A stretch of 13,505 nt of DNA from CAZDHT01 sp964505325 (GTDB taxonomy: Bacteria; Planctomycetota; PUPC01). Position numbers and translations under genes: made by a program. The DNA is taken from NCBI GenBank assembly GCA_964505325.1, contig CAZDHT010000139.1:1-13505 (forward strand). The letters are read 5' to 3'. The first letter of the stretch is position 1; each line of letters opens with the position of its first letter. Positions 5,243 through 12,841 of this stretch are shown piece by piece. The notes under the pieces are model-generated. The model did not search any database. It worked only from the letters and a program-made list of their open reading frames with translations, and was not told the DNA's origin.

Positions 5243-6322
5243 ATGGCCAAGCGCTTTGGGTGGTCGGTTGTGGGAGCTCTCGTCATCTGCGGCCTGCTGA
5301 TGTCCGCGTCCGCCCCCGCCCAGGAACGCCGGGAAGACGGGGACGAGGGCCCGGCCGTCAAGGGACGGGAAGACGACGCTCGGGAGGCCGCCGAACGGGC
5401 CGAGCGGAAGAAGGTCCTCGGCAAGCTCGCCGGGATCGTTCGGAAGATGAGAGCGGGCGAAGAGCTGACCAAGGAGGAGCAGAAGATCTGGGCGAAGGCG
5501 AAGAAGCGCCGGCCCGACGCCGTCCGGTGGGAAGCGGCTCCGAATCCCATCGTGGTGCAGGCCGGACCGGGCGCGGTCTTCGTGAACCCGATGGGCAAGC
5601 CGGGCGTGCCGCAGAACCGAACGCTTCGGTATGACCCCCGGCTCAACGTGGTCGACGCCGCGCATTACCAGATCGCGGAGATCCACATCGCCAAGAAGCA
5701 GTATGAGAAGGCAGTCGTCGCCCTGGAGCAACTGATCAAGAAGCCGGCCGGCGACCTGGCCGTGTCGCTGACCCACCTCAACCTCGCCGAGCTGTACCGC
5801 AAGCAGATCGCCAACCCCAAGAAGGCGGTCGAGGAGTACAAGAAGGTCACCGGCGAGTTCGCGCTGGACGCCCAGATGCGGCTGGCCCAGATGTTCGAGG
5901 AGCTCGACCAGATCGACGACGCGGTCGAGCAGTTTGAGGGCATCGTCAAGAACAGCACCGACCCCGTGCAGAAGGTGCTGGCGCTCCGGGCGCTGGCGGG
6001 ACTGCTCGAGCGCAACGGCCGGGAGGACGAGGCGGTCGCCGTGCTCCAGCGCCTGATCAAGTCGGTGTCGTACGACCAGGCCACCCAGATCTCGGCGACC
6101 CTGCGCAAGGCGCAGGAGGGGCGCGAGCAGCGGCAGAAGGAGGCCTACGAACGCCGGCAGATGCAAATGATGCAGCAATGGCAGCAGCGGTGGCGCCAGA
6201 GAAAGCCCAAAGTGAACGTCGAGTTGCGCCCCGAACACTTCCGGCCCCGCGAGCCGCGGAAAAAGACCAAAAACGCCCGACCGGAGGAACGGCCCATCGA
6301 GCCTGCGCCGGGCCCCGAGTAG
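5243..6322 (+). CDS. Exported TPR-repeat protein
   Basis: 359 residues from ATG 5243, with GGAG (5231-5234) eight bases upstream; a GTG directly before it would add one residue. A signal peptide (residues 1 to about 26, ending SASAPA-QE) predicts export. Then comes a highly charged segment (29-90) with a helical Lys/Glu stretch, a linker, and four tetratricopeptide-like repeats at about 137-278, with core patterns such as YQIAEIHIAKKQYEKAV, LNLAELYRKQ and ALAGLLERNGREDEAV. The C-terminal 65 residues are rich in Gln, Arg and Pro and strongly basic. TPR arrays bind peptides and scaffold complexes; no enzyme motif is present. It begins 20 bp after the lipoprotein gene and precedes another TPR protein, so it may be a scaffold for the products of this operon. 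The partner is unknown. Confidence 0.75.
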   Translation: MAKRFGWSVVGALVICGLLMSASAPAQERREDGDEGPAVKGREDDAREAAERAERKKVLGKLAGIVRKMRAGEELTKEEQKIWAKAKKRRPDAVRWEAAPNPIVVQAGPGAVFVNPMGKPGVPQNRTLRYDPRLNVVDAAHYQIAEIHIAKKQYEKAVVALEQLIKKPAGDLAVSLTHLNLAELYRKQIANPKKAVEEYKKVTGEFALDAQMRLAQMFEELDQIDDAVEQFEGIVKNSTDPVQKVLALRALAGLLERNGREDEAVAVLQRLIKSVSYDQATQISATLRKAQEGREQRQKEAYERRQMQMMQQWQQRWRQRKPKVNVELRPEHFRPREPRKKTKNARPEERPIEPAPGPE

Positions 6323-6348
6323 GGCGCAGACGTCGGGAACGTCATCCC

Positions 6349-8028
6349 ATGACGATGCAATCCGCCCACAACGGGCCGGAAGGCGCGGCTCGCGCCCCCG
6401 CCAAACTCATCGTCCTCAGCGGCAGGGACACAGGCAGCGTTTATCCCCTCCCCGAACGGGGGGAGGTGTTCCTCGGCCGCGCCGAAACCAACCAGGTCGC
6501 CCTCCAGGACAGCGAGGCCTCGCGACGGCATTGCCGGATCATCGCCGACGGTGACGGATACCGGCTCGAGGACATGGGCAGCACCAACGGCTCGTTCGTC
6601 GATGGCAAGAAAGTTACCGAGGTATCCCTTCTCTCCGGCGCCAAGATTCACGTCGGGGAGACAACGCTGGTGTTCGTCCTGGCCGGGGAGGCGCAGAGCG
6701 CAGCCGCGCCCGCGGCCGTGACGGCCGAGCCGCGGGAGCAGGAGGCAGCTCCGCGCCGGCCGCCGGAGGAAAGGGCCGCACTACCCCCGGCGCGCGAATC
6801 GAGGAAGCGCCTGGTCCTGGCGGCAGCGGTAGTGCTGCTCGCCGGCGCCGCAGCGGCGGCGTTGATCTACACCCGGACCGGGTCGCATCCGTTCGTGGCG
6901 GGGACCCGGCCGATCGCGGTCGGCTCCTCACCGTCCGGCGCCGAGGTGTTTGTTGACGACCGGTACGTCGGGATGACGCCGATCCAGCTCGAGTTGACGG
7001 CGGGCGAGCCGCACGCGCTGCGTCTCGCCAAGCGCGGATACCAGCCCTCGCGGACTCTGGTCGACGGCGCGACGCCCCGCCAGTTCACCGTGGACCTCCA
7101 GCCGGAGCCCACGGCAACCTTGCTGGTCTCCGCCAGCAAGCCCGACACTGAGGTGTATCTCGACGGGCGCTTCGTCGGCAAGACCGGCGGGGCCCAGCCG
7201 CTCCGCATCCCCGGCGTCAAGCTCGGCCAGCACGAACTGCGGCTCCAGCGGCCGAACTACCTCCCGTACCACAAGCAGATCGACGTCACCCGGGCCGCCG
7301 AGATACGGGAACACGGCAAGCTGGAATCCCGCCAGGAACTCTCCATCCGCAACCTGATTGCCCAGGAGCCCAACAGCGCCCGGCTGTATACCGACCTCGG
7401 CCACCACCACATGGTCCACAAGCAGCTCAACAAGGCGATGGCCGCCTACAAGAAGGCATGGAAGCTGGTCTACGCCGGCACCGACAGCAGCGGTTACAGC
7501 TCCCGGCTGGCACAGGAGATGCAGAAGCTCGTGCAGGGCTCGCACGGGGTCTTCCGGTACGGGACCGAGGAGGAGATGCGGGTCACCCTTGCGAAGCTGG
7601 AGGACGTGTTCATCGAGCTGCTGCCCCAATACCCGTCCGCCAAGACGCGGCTGAACGCGCTGGTCCAGCACTACTCGGCCAAGAGCCGCTACGACGACGC
7701 CATCCGGCTGTACAGAAAGCTGCTGGCCGTCCAGCCCGACGACATCAACGCATACTACCGCCTTGCGTCGTTCCATATGTCCCGACATGACTATGAGGCC
7801 GAGATCGCCGTCCTGCAACAGGGGGCGGACCGGATGCCGGATCATTGGGCGATCCACTTCCGCCTGGGTCAGGCATACTCGCGCCGTGCGGCGGAGGACA
7901 CTTCGGAGAAAGACAAGCGGCAGGCCATTTCGCACCTCGAGAAGGCGCTGAGGCTCTGCAAATCCAGCACACAGAAAAGAAGCATCCAGTACTACCTGAC
8001 GAAGGCTCAAGGGATAAAGGTTAACTGA
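6349..8028 (+). CDS. Transmembrane FHA-PEGA-TPR protein
   Basis: 559 residues from ATG 6349 (weak upstream GGGAA); the frame stays open further left but overlaps the preceding gene and has low-complexity Arg/Ala content. Residues 19-111 form an FHA domain with the expected binding residues: Gly43-Arg44, Ser58-x-x-His61 and Gly77-Ser-Thr-Asn-Gly81. FHA domains recognise phosphothreonine peptides. A Pro/Glu/Ala linker leads to one membrane helix (about 155-174) after basic RESRKR, so the FHA domain should be cytoplasmic and the remainder outside. Two PEGA repeats follow, centred on AEVFVDDRYVGMTP (198-211) and TEVYLDGRFVGKT (267-279). TPR-like repeats fill about 335-540. It starts 26 bp after the exported TPR gene and stops one base before the next start codon. 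I infer a membrane link between phospho-signalling inside and envelope modules outside. Confidence 0.85.
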   Translation: MTMQSAHNGPEGAARAPAKLIVLSGRDTGSVYPLPERGEVFLGRAETNQVALQDSEASRRHCRIIADGDGYRLEDMGSTNGSFVDGKKVTEVSLLSGAKIHVGETTLVFVLAGEAQSAAAPAAVTAEPREQEAAPRRPPEERAALPPARESRKRLVLAAAVVLLAGAAAAALIYTRTGSHPFVAGTRPIAVGSSPSGAEVFVDDRYVGMTPIQLELTAGEPHALRLAKRGYQPSRTLVDGATPRQFTVDLQPEPTATLLVSASKPDTEVYLDGRFVGKTGGAQPLRIPGVKLGQHELRLQRPNYLPYHKQIDVTRAAEIREHGKLESRQELSIRNLIAQEPNSARLYTDLGHHHMVHKQLNKAMAAYKKAWKLVYAGTDSSGYSSRLAQEMQKLVQGSHGVFRYGTEEEMRVTLAKLEDVFIELLPQYPSAKTRLNALVQHYSAKSRYDDAIRLYRKLLAVQPDDINAYYRLASFHMSRHDYEAEIAVLQQGADRMPDHWAIHFRLGQAYSRRAAEDTSEKDKRQAISHLEKALRLCKSSTQKRSIQYYLTKAQGIKVN

Positions 8029-8029
8029 G

Positions 8030-10735
8030 ATGAAGATCACGCGAATTGCAGCCATGACTCTCGTTCTTGCCGTCGCCGCTGCCGGCGCCCTGCCGGCGGC
8101 GCCCGCCATCGGCCTCGCCGGCGCACAGTTCCGGAAAGACGCCCTGCCCGAGATGTACCGCATCGAGTTCAAGCTGGCGGGCGCGCCGCGCGGGCTGGGC
8201 ATCCTCTTCAATTATCACGACGGTAAGAACTTCGCCGCCCTTCGCTTCGACGGGCGGAGCGCCTCGCTGCTCGAGGCGGTGAAGGGGAGCGTCCGAACGC
8301 TGCCCGTGTCGCTGCCGAAGGGAACGGCTGGGACGGTGTTCGTTCGGCCGGGGCACGTGCTGGTCGAGATCGGCGGCCGTGCGGCCGGTGCGGCGATCCG
8401 GGTGCCGAGCGGCGGGCGATACGGCGCGTCGCCGGGCGCCGGCGGCAGCCTGGCGCGCCTCGTGATGCGGCGCGAAGAGCCGGTCTACTTCACCGACGAT
8501 TTCATGCGCGCCGAGGGAACCGGCGAGCACTGGCTCCCGCTGTCCGGCAAGTGGGCCATCCGTTACGAGCGCGACACCTCGCGCAGCGCCAACCCATTCC
8601 GGTGCATCGCCAGGTCCGAGGGGGCTGGGCTGATGGCCACCGGCGAGGCCCAATGGCGCGAGTATGCCATGTCCGCCAATGTGTCGGGCCGCTCGGGGAC
8701 GGTCGGCCTGGCGTTTGCGGTCAAGGATGAGCGGAACTTCCACCTGTTCCGCGTTGGCGTCGGAAGCGGCGCGGCCGAACTCGTCCGAGTCCGGGACGGC
8801 AAGGAGACCGTGCTCGCGGCGAAGGACAGCGTGCTCTACAGAGATCGCTGGTACAACTTGTCGGTGCGCGCGGACGGCGCGGGCATCGTGGGCTCGGTCG
8901 ACGGCTCGCCCCTGCTGAAGTCGCCCGTGGTGGCGGCGGTGGGCAAGGCCGGCTTGTACGTCACCGACGCCGAGGAGACCCTGTTCGACGACGTCCTGAT
9001 CGCCAGCACGCATCTGCCGGCGCGCGAGAAGCCGCCCATCGAGTTGTTCAGCAAGGTCTTCGAGTCCGACCAGCAGATGGAGAACTGGGCGAGCCTGTGG
9101 AGTGCGTGGCGCCCCCAGCTCGTCGCGGGCCGCGGGACAAAAGCGAAACGCATCTACTGGCACAAGGGCGATTTCTTCGGCGACGTGTCCATCGGCTGCA
9201 AGACCGCCGGCGGCCGACCCGGCCCGTGGGAGGTCGGACTCCTCGTCGGCGGCGACGGCAAAGACCCGGACAAGGGTGCCGTGCTCACCGTCAAGCGCGG
9301 CTCGCGCTCCGCGAGCTTGACGGTTTTGCTGGACGGCAAGGTGCTCCGGACCGGCGAAGCGGCTGCACCGGACGACGCGCTCATCTCGCTGGCCCGGGTG
9401 GGCGGCCGGCTGATCGCCACGGTGGGCGGCAAGGAAGTGCTTCGTTCCGCGCCGGTCAACCTGCCCGGCCGCGCCCTCGCGTTGTGGGCCGAGGGCGCCG
9501 GGATCGACCTCCACAAGGTCGAGATCCGCAGCCCGAACGTGCACGACTACCTGTTCGAGCAGGCGCCCATCGAGTGGTTCGCGCGCACCGGCACCTGGCA
9601 GATCACCAACCGGTGGGTGTGCGACCCTCGCTGGTCGTGGCTGGGCGGGATGAGCGAGCAGGTCGCGCAGATGTGGACCAAGCGGGCGTTCCACGGCGAT
9701 CAGACCGTCGAGTTCTTCGCCGCGTTCAAGATGCAGACCGGCACGCGCTACCCGCACGTCGGCGACATCAACCTCACCATCTGCGGCGACGGCCGCAACC
9801 TCGACAGCGGGTACCAGGTCGTCTTCGCCGGATGGGGCAACCGATGGACCCGGCTCCTCCGCAACGCCAAGGTCGTCGCCGGCTCCGGCGACGCCATCAT
9901 CCGCGGAGACTTCCATCGCCGCTGGTTCCACATCAAGCTGCGCAAGACCGGAAGCCTCGTCCAGCTCTTCATCGACGACGAGCTGATCCGCCAGTACCGC
10001 GACCCCCGGCCGATCGGCGGCGGGCAGATCGCGCTGTGGACGGTGGACAACGGCATCATGGTCTCGCGCGTCCGCATCTATTCCGAGCGGAGCGAACTTC
10101 GCGGCTGCCTGAAGAAAGGCGGCAGGCCCGCATCCGGCCCAACGCGCAAGCCCAGCCAGGAGCTGCCGGACGGGTATCTCGTTCGCGACGACTTCAAGAA
10201 CGACACCGGCCGCTGGGCCAACCGGGACGGCGAGCAGGGCGCGAGGCTCGAACTCGTCCCAGGCGGCGGGCTGATGCTGACGAACGTGAACTGCGGCGGC
10301 TCGTTCGGCGTCACCATGTCCGACCGCCGGATCGATCTGCTCAAGTATCCGGTGGTCCGCCTTCGCTACAAAGTGGTCTCGGCGGACCGCATCTGCCTGA
10401 ACCTGTTTGCGACCATCAACGGCCGTCTCTTTGAGGTGCCCCTGACCGCCCCGCCGGCGCCGGATATTGCCGCCCCGCTGGAGGGCGCGCCCGGCGTGTC
10501 GTTCCACGGCAAGGCCGACGGCGCGGTCCGGCAGGTCGAGATCGACCTCGGAGCCCGTGCGGCCAAATGGTACGAAAAGCGGTACGGGCGCCCGCCCATC
10601 GGCCTGTGGGCGAGCACACTGTACCTGGCCAACGCCAGCAACCGGAAGTACCTGATGTGCGGATTCGGCGGCAACCGTGCCGGGGCCCGGCTGTACATTT
10701 CCGGTTTTGCCATCAATGCCCGGGAGAAGAACTGA
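8030..10735 (+). CDS. Large exported protein of tandem jelly-roll (LamG/DUF1080-like) modules
   Basis: 901 residues from ATG 8030, one base after the stop of the FHA gene, which implies translational coupling; AAAGG (8016-8020) may be the ribosome-binding site. A signal peptide ends near residue 24 (ALPAA-P). The mature protein seems to be four to five beta-sandwich units: about 28-145, 150-325, 335-505, 505-690 and 715-898. Units one and two share a core, compare GLGILFNYHDGKNFAALRF with VGLAFAVKDERNFHLFRV, the type of sequence found in concanavalin-like LamG and DUF1080 domains. Later units repeat motifs such as WFHIKLRKTGSLVQLFIDDELI with IALWTVDNG. No glycosidase catalytic pair could be picked out, so binding or structural function is more likely than hydrolysis. 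It closes the operon and would be secreted or surface-attached. The module boundaries are approximate and the fold is inferred. Confidence 0.8.
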   Translation: MKITRIAAMTLVLAVAAAGALPAAPAIGLAGAQFRKDALPEMYRIEFKLAGAPRGLGILFNYHDGKNFAALRFDGRSASLLEAVKGSVRTLPVSLPKGTAGTVFVRPGHVLVEIGGRAAGAAIRVPSGGRYGASPGAGGSLARLVMRREEPVYFTDDFMRAEGTGEHWLPLSGKWAIRYERDTSRSANPFRCIARSEGAGLMATGEAQWREYAMSANVSGRSGTVGLAFAVKDERNFHLFRVGVGSGAAELVRVRDGKETVLAAKDSVLYRDRWYNLSVRADGAGIVGSVDGSPLLKSPVVAAVGKAGLYVTDAEETLFDDVLIASTHLPAREKPPIELFSKVFESDQQMENWASLWSAWRPQLVAGRGTKAKRIYWHKGDFFGDVSIGCKTAGGRPGPWEVGLLVGGDGKDPDKGAVLTVKRGSRSASLTVLLDGKVLRTGEAAAPDDALISLARVGGRLIATVGGKEVLRSAPVNLPGRALALWAEGAGIDLHKVEIRSPNVHDYLFEQAPIEWFARTGTWQITNRWVCDPRWSWLGGMSEQVAQMWTKRAFHGDQTVEFFAAFKMQTGTRYPHVGDINLTICGDGRNLDSGYQVVFAGWGNRWTRLLRNAKVVAGSGDAIIRGDFHRRWFHIKLRKTGSLVQLFIDDELIRQYRDPRPIGGGQIALWTVDNGIMVSRVRIYSERSELRGCLKKGGRPASGPTRKPSQELPDGYLVRDDFKNDTGRWANRDGEQGARLELVPGGGLMLTNVNCGGSFGVTMSDRRIDLLKYPVVRLRYKVVSADRICLNLFATINGRLFEVPLTAPPAPDIAAPLEGAPGVSFHGKADGAVRQVEIDLGARAAKWYEKRYGRPPIGLWASTLYLANASNRKYLMCGFGGNRAGARLYISGFAINAREKN

Positions 10736-10744
10736 GCAGGCCCG

Positions 10745-10839
10745 GCGCCGGGCGAGCCGACATCCCGGGCAGACACGAATGTCTGCCCCACCCGGCGCTT
10801 CGCTTTGCTCGGAGGTCGGGCGGGCGTTCCTGCCCGCCC
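10745..10839. repeat. Cluster of nested palindromes (REP-like intergenic repeat)
   Basis: GGGCAGACA-CGAA-TGTCTGCCC (10767-10788) is a perfect 9-bp hairpin enclosed by an outer 8-bp stem GCGCCGGG (10745-10752) with CCCGGCGC (10791-10798). A separate perfect hairpin GGGCGGGC/GCCCGCCC (10818-10825 with 10832-10839) follows. There are no T tracts, so these are poor terminators. Position just after an operon end and stacked stems fit repetitive extragenic palindromes. The segment between (10799-10817) resembles 4166-4180 in the other element (CTTCG followed by TGCTC). Confidence 0.5.
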
Positions 10840-10909
10840 TCCCGCAGTTCCTGGCCAGTCCTGGTCTCCCTCTTGATTCCGGGCCGATTTTGTACATGAT
10901 AAAGGGATA

Positions 10910-10994
10910 CAAGAGGTGTCAGGACCCTTTTTCGGGCGACGCCGTGCAATGAGACCGCGAGTTGTGGCCCGAATAAGGGTCCTGACACCTCTTG
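10910..10994. repeat. 85-bp palindromic element with 28-bp inverted arms
   Basis: The arms 10910-10937 and 10967-10994 are reverse complements at 27 of 28 positions (one T/T mismatch at 10930), around a 29-bp loop. Each arm has the core GGTGTCAGGACCCTT. The hexamer GATAAA flanks both sides (10898-10903 and 10998-11003), which could be a duplicated target or chance. No coding potential lies inside. The length and near-perfect arms suggest a recently made non-autonomous palindromic element, perhaps of the kind mobilised by REP-associated tyrosine transposases. The rest of the gap between the flanking genes holds no gene and no convincing promoter. Confidence 0.65.
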
Positions 10995-11066
10995 CCCGAT
11001 AAACGCAGGCCGCCGTCGCATTGGGGGCCTGGAACTCCAAGGGCCGCACCGGAGCGGTGAGCAGCC

Positions 11067-12722
11067 GTGCCATACCTGACGCTTCTGGCTAAAGACGAAG
11101 ACGAGGAAGACACCCACGTCCGCATCCCGGCCGGCCGGCCGTTCACCATCGGGCGGGGGCCGTCCAGCTCGCTCAGAATACACGACAACAAGATGTCGCG
11201 CGTCCACTGCGAGCTGTCCATCTCCGGCGGCATCGCCATCATCACCGACCTGGGCAGCATGAACGGCACATACGTCAACGGCAAGCGCATCGCCTCCACA
11301 GCGCTCAAGAACGGCAACCGGATCCAGGTGGGCTACACTAAGTTCATCTATCGCGGCGGCGAGATCGGCGCCGCCGATGCGACGCCGCCCGCCCGACAGG
11401 CCGAGCCCGCCGCCGCTGCCCGGCGCACGGCGCCCGTGTCGAAGGCGCCGCCGAAGCTGCCCCGCAAGTCCGCGGCCACGAAGCGCCCTCCGCACAAAGC
11501 CACGCCGCAAAGGCCCGCGCCGCGCCGGCCGGCCACCCGGACGCCGGGCTCGCAGAGGCCCGCGCTCCGCAAGGGCGCGCCCCGCAAGCCCACCCCCGCG
11601 AGATCCGCGTCCCCCAGGCCCGCGCCACGGAAAACTCGGGCGAGGCGTCCGGGGACCTCAAAGGAGCCGCCCGCCGAAGAGCCTCAAAAGCCCGGACAGC
11701 CGGACGACCAGACCATCGCCCGCTCGCTGAACATCATCCAGGAGGAGCCGGAGCGTCCGCTGAAGAAGGGCGAGATGATCTGCTGTTCGTGCCGGCGCCC
11801 GGCGACGAGCAAGGAGCTCAAGTCCGGCGCCGCCACCAACATCCACGGACAGGTCTGCTGCCCGCGGTGCATCGAGGCGGACCCGCTACTGGGGAACACC
11901 GTCGCCGGCTACCAGATCAACGCCAAGCTCGGCGCCGGACCCTGGTCGGCGACGTACAAGGCCGAGCAGCTCTCGATGGCGCGCCCCGTCGTGCTGAGGG
12001 TGCTCCGGCGCGACGTGGTGCGCGATCCCGAACTGGTCACCCGGTTCCTGGCGGCTGTCAAGCGCGGCGGGCAGATATCGCACCCCAACCTCGTCCGCAC
12101 CTACGACATCGGCCGCACCGACGAGCTCTGCTACGTGTCCGGCGAATACATCGACGGCAACTGCCTCGTGCAGCTCCTGCCGCGAAGGAACCGGCTCGCA
12201 GTCCGGACCGCGGCCGACATCATCCTCCAGGTCGCCAGCGCGGTCGACATCGCCCACCGGAGGGGCGTCCTCCATCGCGACATCCGGCCCTCGAACATCG
12301 TCCTGAACGACGAAGACATCCCCAAGCTGATCGGTCTGGGCTTTGCGCAGAGCATCGAGGAAGCCGCCGCCGCCGGCTCCTTCACCTTCCAGCACGTGGC
12401 GGACGCGATCGTCTACTGGGCGCCGGAATGCGTGGTCGATCCCACCCACGCTCGCCGGCAGGCGGATGTGTACTCGCTTGGCGCGGTGCTGTACGCGTTG
12501 CTCGCCGGGCACGCGCCGTTCACGATGACCGACCCGGTTGACCTGGTCAAGAGAATCCGGCGGCTCCGCCCCAAGCCGCTCGACGCGGTCCGGAAGGACG
12601 TTCCCCGCCGCCTGACCGCGGTGGTGGCCAAGGCCATGGCAAAGAGCCCCGCCGACCGCTACTCCGACTGCCAGCATTTCATCCGGGACCTCCGTGGCGC
12701 GTTGGGCCAGGCTCAGCTCTAA
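11067..12722 (+). CDS. FHA - zinc-ribbon - Pkn2-type pseudokinase protein
   Basis: 551 residues from GTG 11067; GGAG (11051-11054) lies 12 bases upstream, rather far, and no better start exists before the FHA domain. Residues 1-95 are an FHA domain with Gly29-Arg30, Ser44-x-x-His47 and Gly63-Ser-x-Asn-Gly67. Residues about 99-210 are a basic Pro/Ala/Arg/Lys linker. A zinc-ribbon-like segment has two CxxC pairs, Cys239/242 and Cys265/268. From about 283 the fold of a bacterial Ser/Thr kinase is evident: LGAG loop (288-291), LHRDIRPSN (402-410), WAPE (451-454), DVYSLG and a terminal DRY. Key catalytic positions are changed: the ATP-anchoring Lys is Arg311 (VVLRVL) and the DFG Asp is Gly423 (IGLGFA), while HRD Asp405 and Asn410 remain. 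I infer a pseudokinase that reads phosphothreonine and acts as a scaffold or switch. There is no transmembrane helix, so it is cytoplasmic. It lies 331 bp beyond the envelope operon, separated by repeats. Confidence 0.85.
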   Translation: MPYLTLLAKDEDEEDTHVRIPAGRPFTIGRGPSSSLRIHDNKMSRVHCELSISGGIAIITDLGSMNGTYVNGKRIASTALKNGNRIQVGYTKFIYRGGEIGAADATPPARQAEPAAAARRTAPVSKAPPKLPRKSAATKRPPHKATPQRPAPRRPATRTPGSQRPALRKGAPRKPTPARSASPRPAPRKTRARRPGTSKEPPAEEPQKPGQPDDQTIARSLNIIQEEPERPLKKGEMICCSCRRPATSKELKSGAATNIHGQVCCPRCIEADPLLGNTVAGYQINAKLGAGPWSATYKAEQLSMARPVVLRVLRRDVVRDPELVTRFLAAVKRGGQISHPNLVRTYDIGRTDELCYVSGEYIDGNCLVQLLPRRNRLAVRTAADIILQVASAVDIAHRRGVLHRDIRPSNIVLNDEDIPKLIGLGFAQSIEEAAAAGSFTFQHVADAIVYWAPECVVDPTHARRQADVYSLGAVLYALLAGHAPFTMTDPVDLVKRIRRLRPKPLDAVRKDVPRRLTAVVAKAMAKSPADRYSDCQHFIRDLRGALGQAQL

Positions 12723-12773
12723 CATTCCCTTCTTCAACAGGTTACAGTTGCGCAAAAATCCCGGAAATTTCGC

Positions 12774-12803
12774 TTGACAGCAATGTTAGTCTAGACGTAT
12801 ATT
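12774..12803 (+). promoter_or_regulatory. Promoter of the metalloregulator pair
   Basis: A perfect TTGACA (12774-12779), an 18-bp spacer and TATATT (12798-12803), with an A-rich stretch just upstream (12754-12768). Transcription should start near 12810, about 32 nt before the ATG at 12842. Confidence 0.7.
12782..12803. promoter_or_regulatory. Palindromic operator candidate for autoregulation
   Basis: The half-sites AATGTTAGTC and (reverse complement) AATATACGTC, separated by TA, agree at 7 of 10 positions and contain the perfect palindrome GTCTAGAC (12789-12796). The site occupies the spacer and the -10 box, so a bound dimer would block RNA polymerase. Autorepression at such a site is usual for DtxR/MntR regulators. 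It does not match the classic DtxR or MntR consensus closely, so the binding protein is inferred. Confidence 0.45.
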
Positions 12804-12841
12804 ATTAGGTGCATCGAACATTTGCCGGAGACCCAAGTCCG

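Noticed and set aside
6178..6348. Upstream extension of the FHA-PEGA-TPR reading frame
   Set aside because: It overlaps the end of the TPR gene, has no ribosome-binding site and encodes Arg/Ala/Pro-rich residues before the FHA domain. ATG 6349 is preferred.
9097..10434. 445-codon + strand frame inside the large exported protein gene
   Set aside because: The product is dominated by Arg, Pro and Gly in no domain-like order, typical of a shifted frame in G+C-rich coding sequence.
8021..10912. 963-codon open frame on the minus strand opposite the large exported protein
   Set aside because: It mirrors the + strand gene almost exactly. Its product is low-complexity Arg/Ala/His/Asp-rich without domains, whereas the + strand frame has a signal peptide and recognisable modules. 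Long antisense frames are common in G+C-rich genes.
10745..10994. CRISPR-like array from the closely spaced repeats
   Set aside because: The palindromes differ in sequence and length and there is no regular repeat-spacer pattern.
10974..11002. FliA-like promoter (TAAGGGTC ... CCCGATAA) before the pseudokinase gene
   Set aside because: The -35 part matches poorly (5 of 8) and lies inside the right arm of the palindromic element, so the match is probably accidental.
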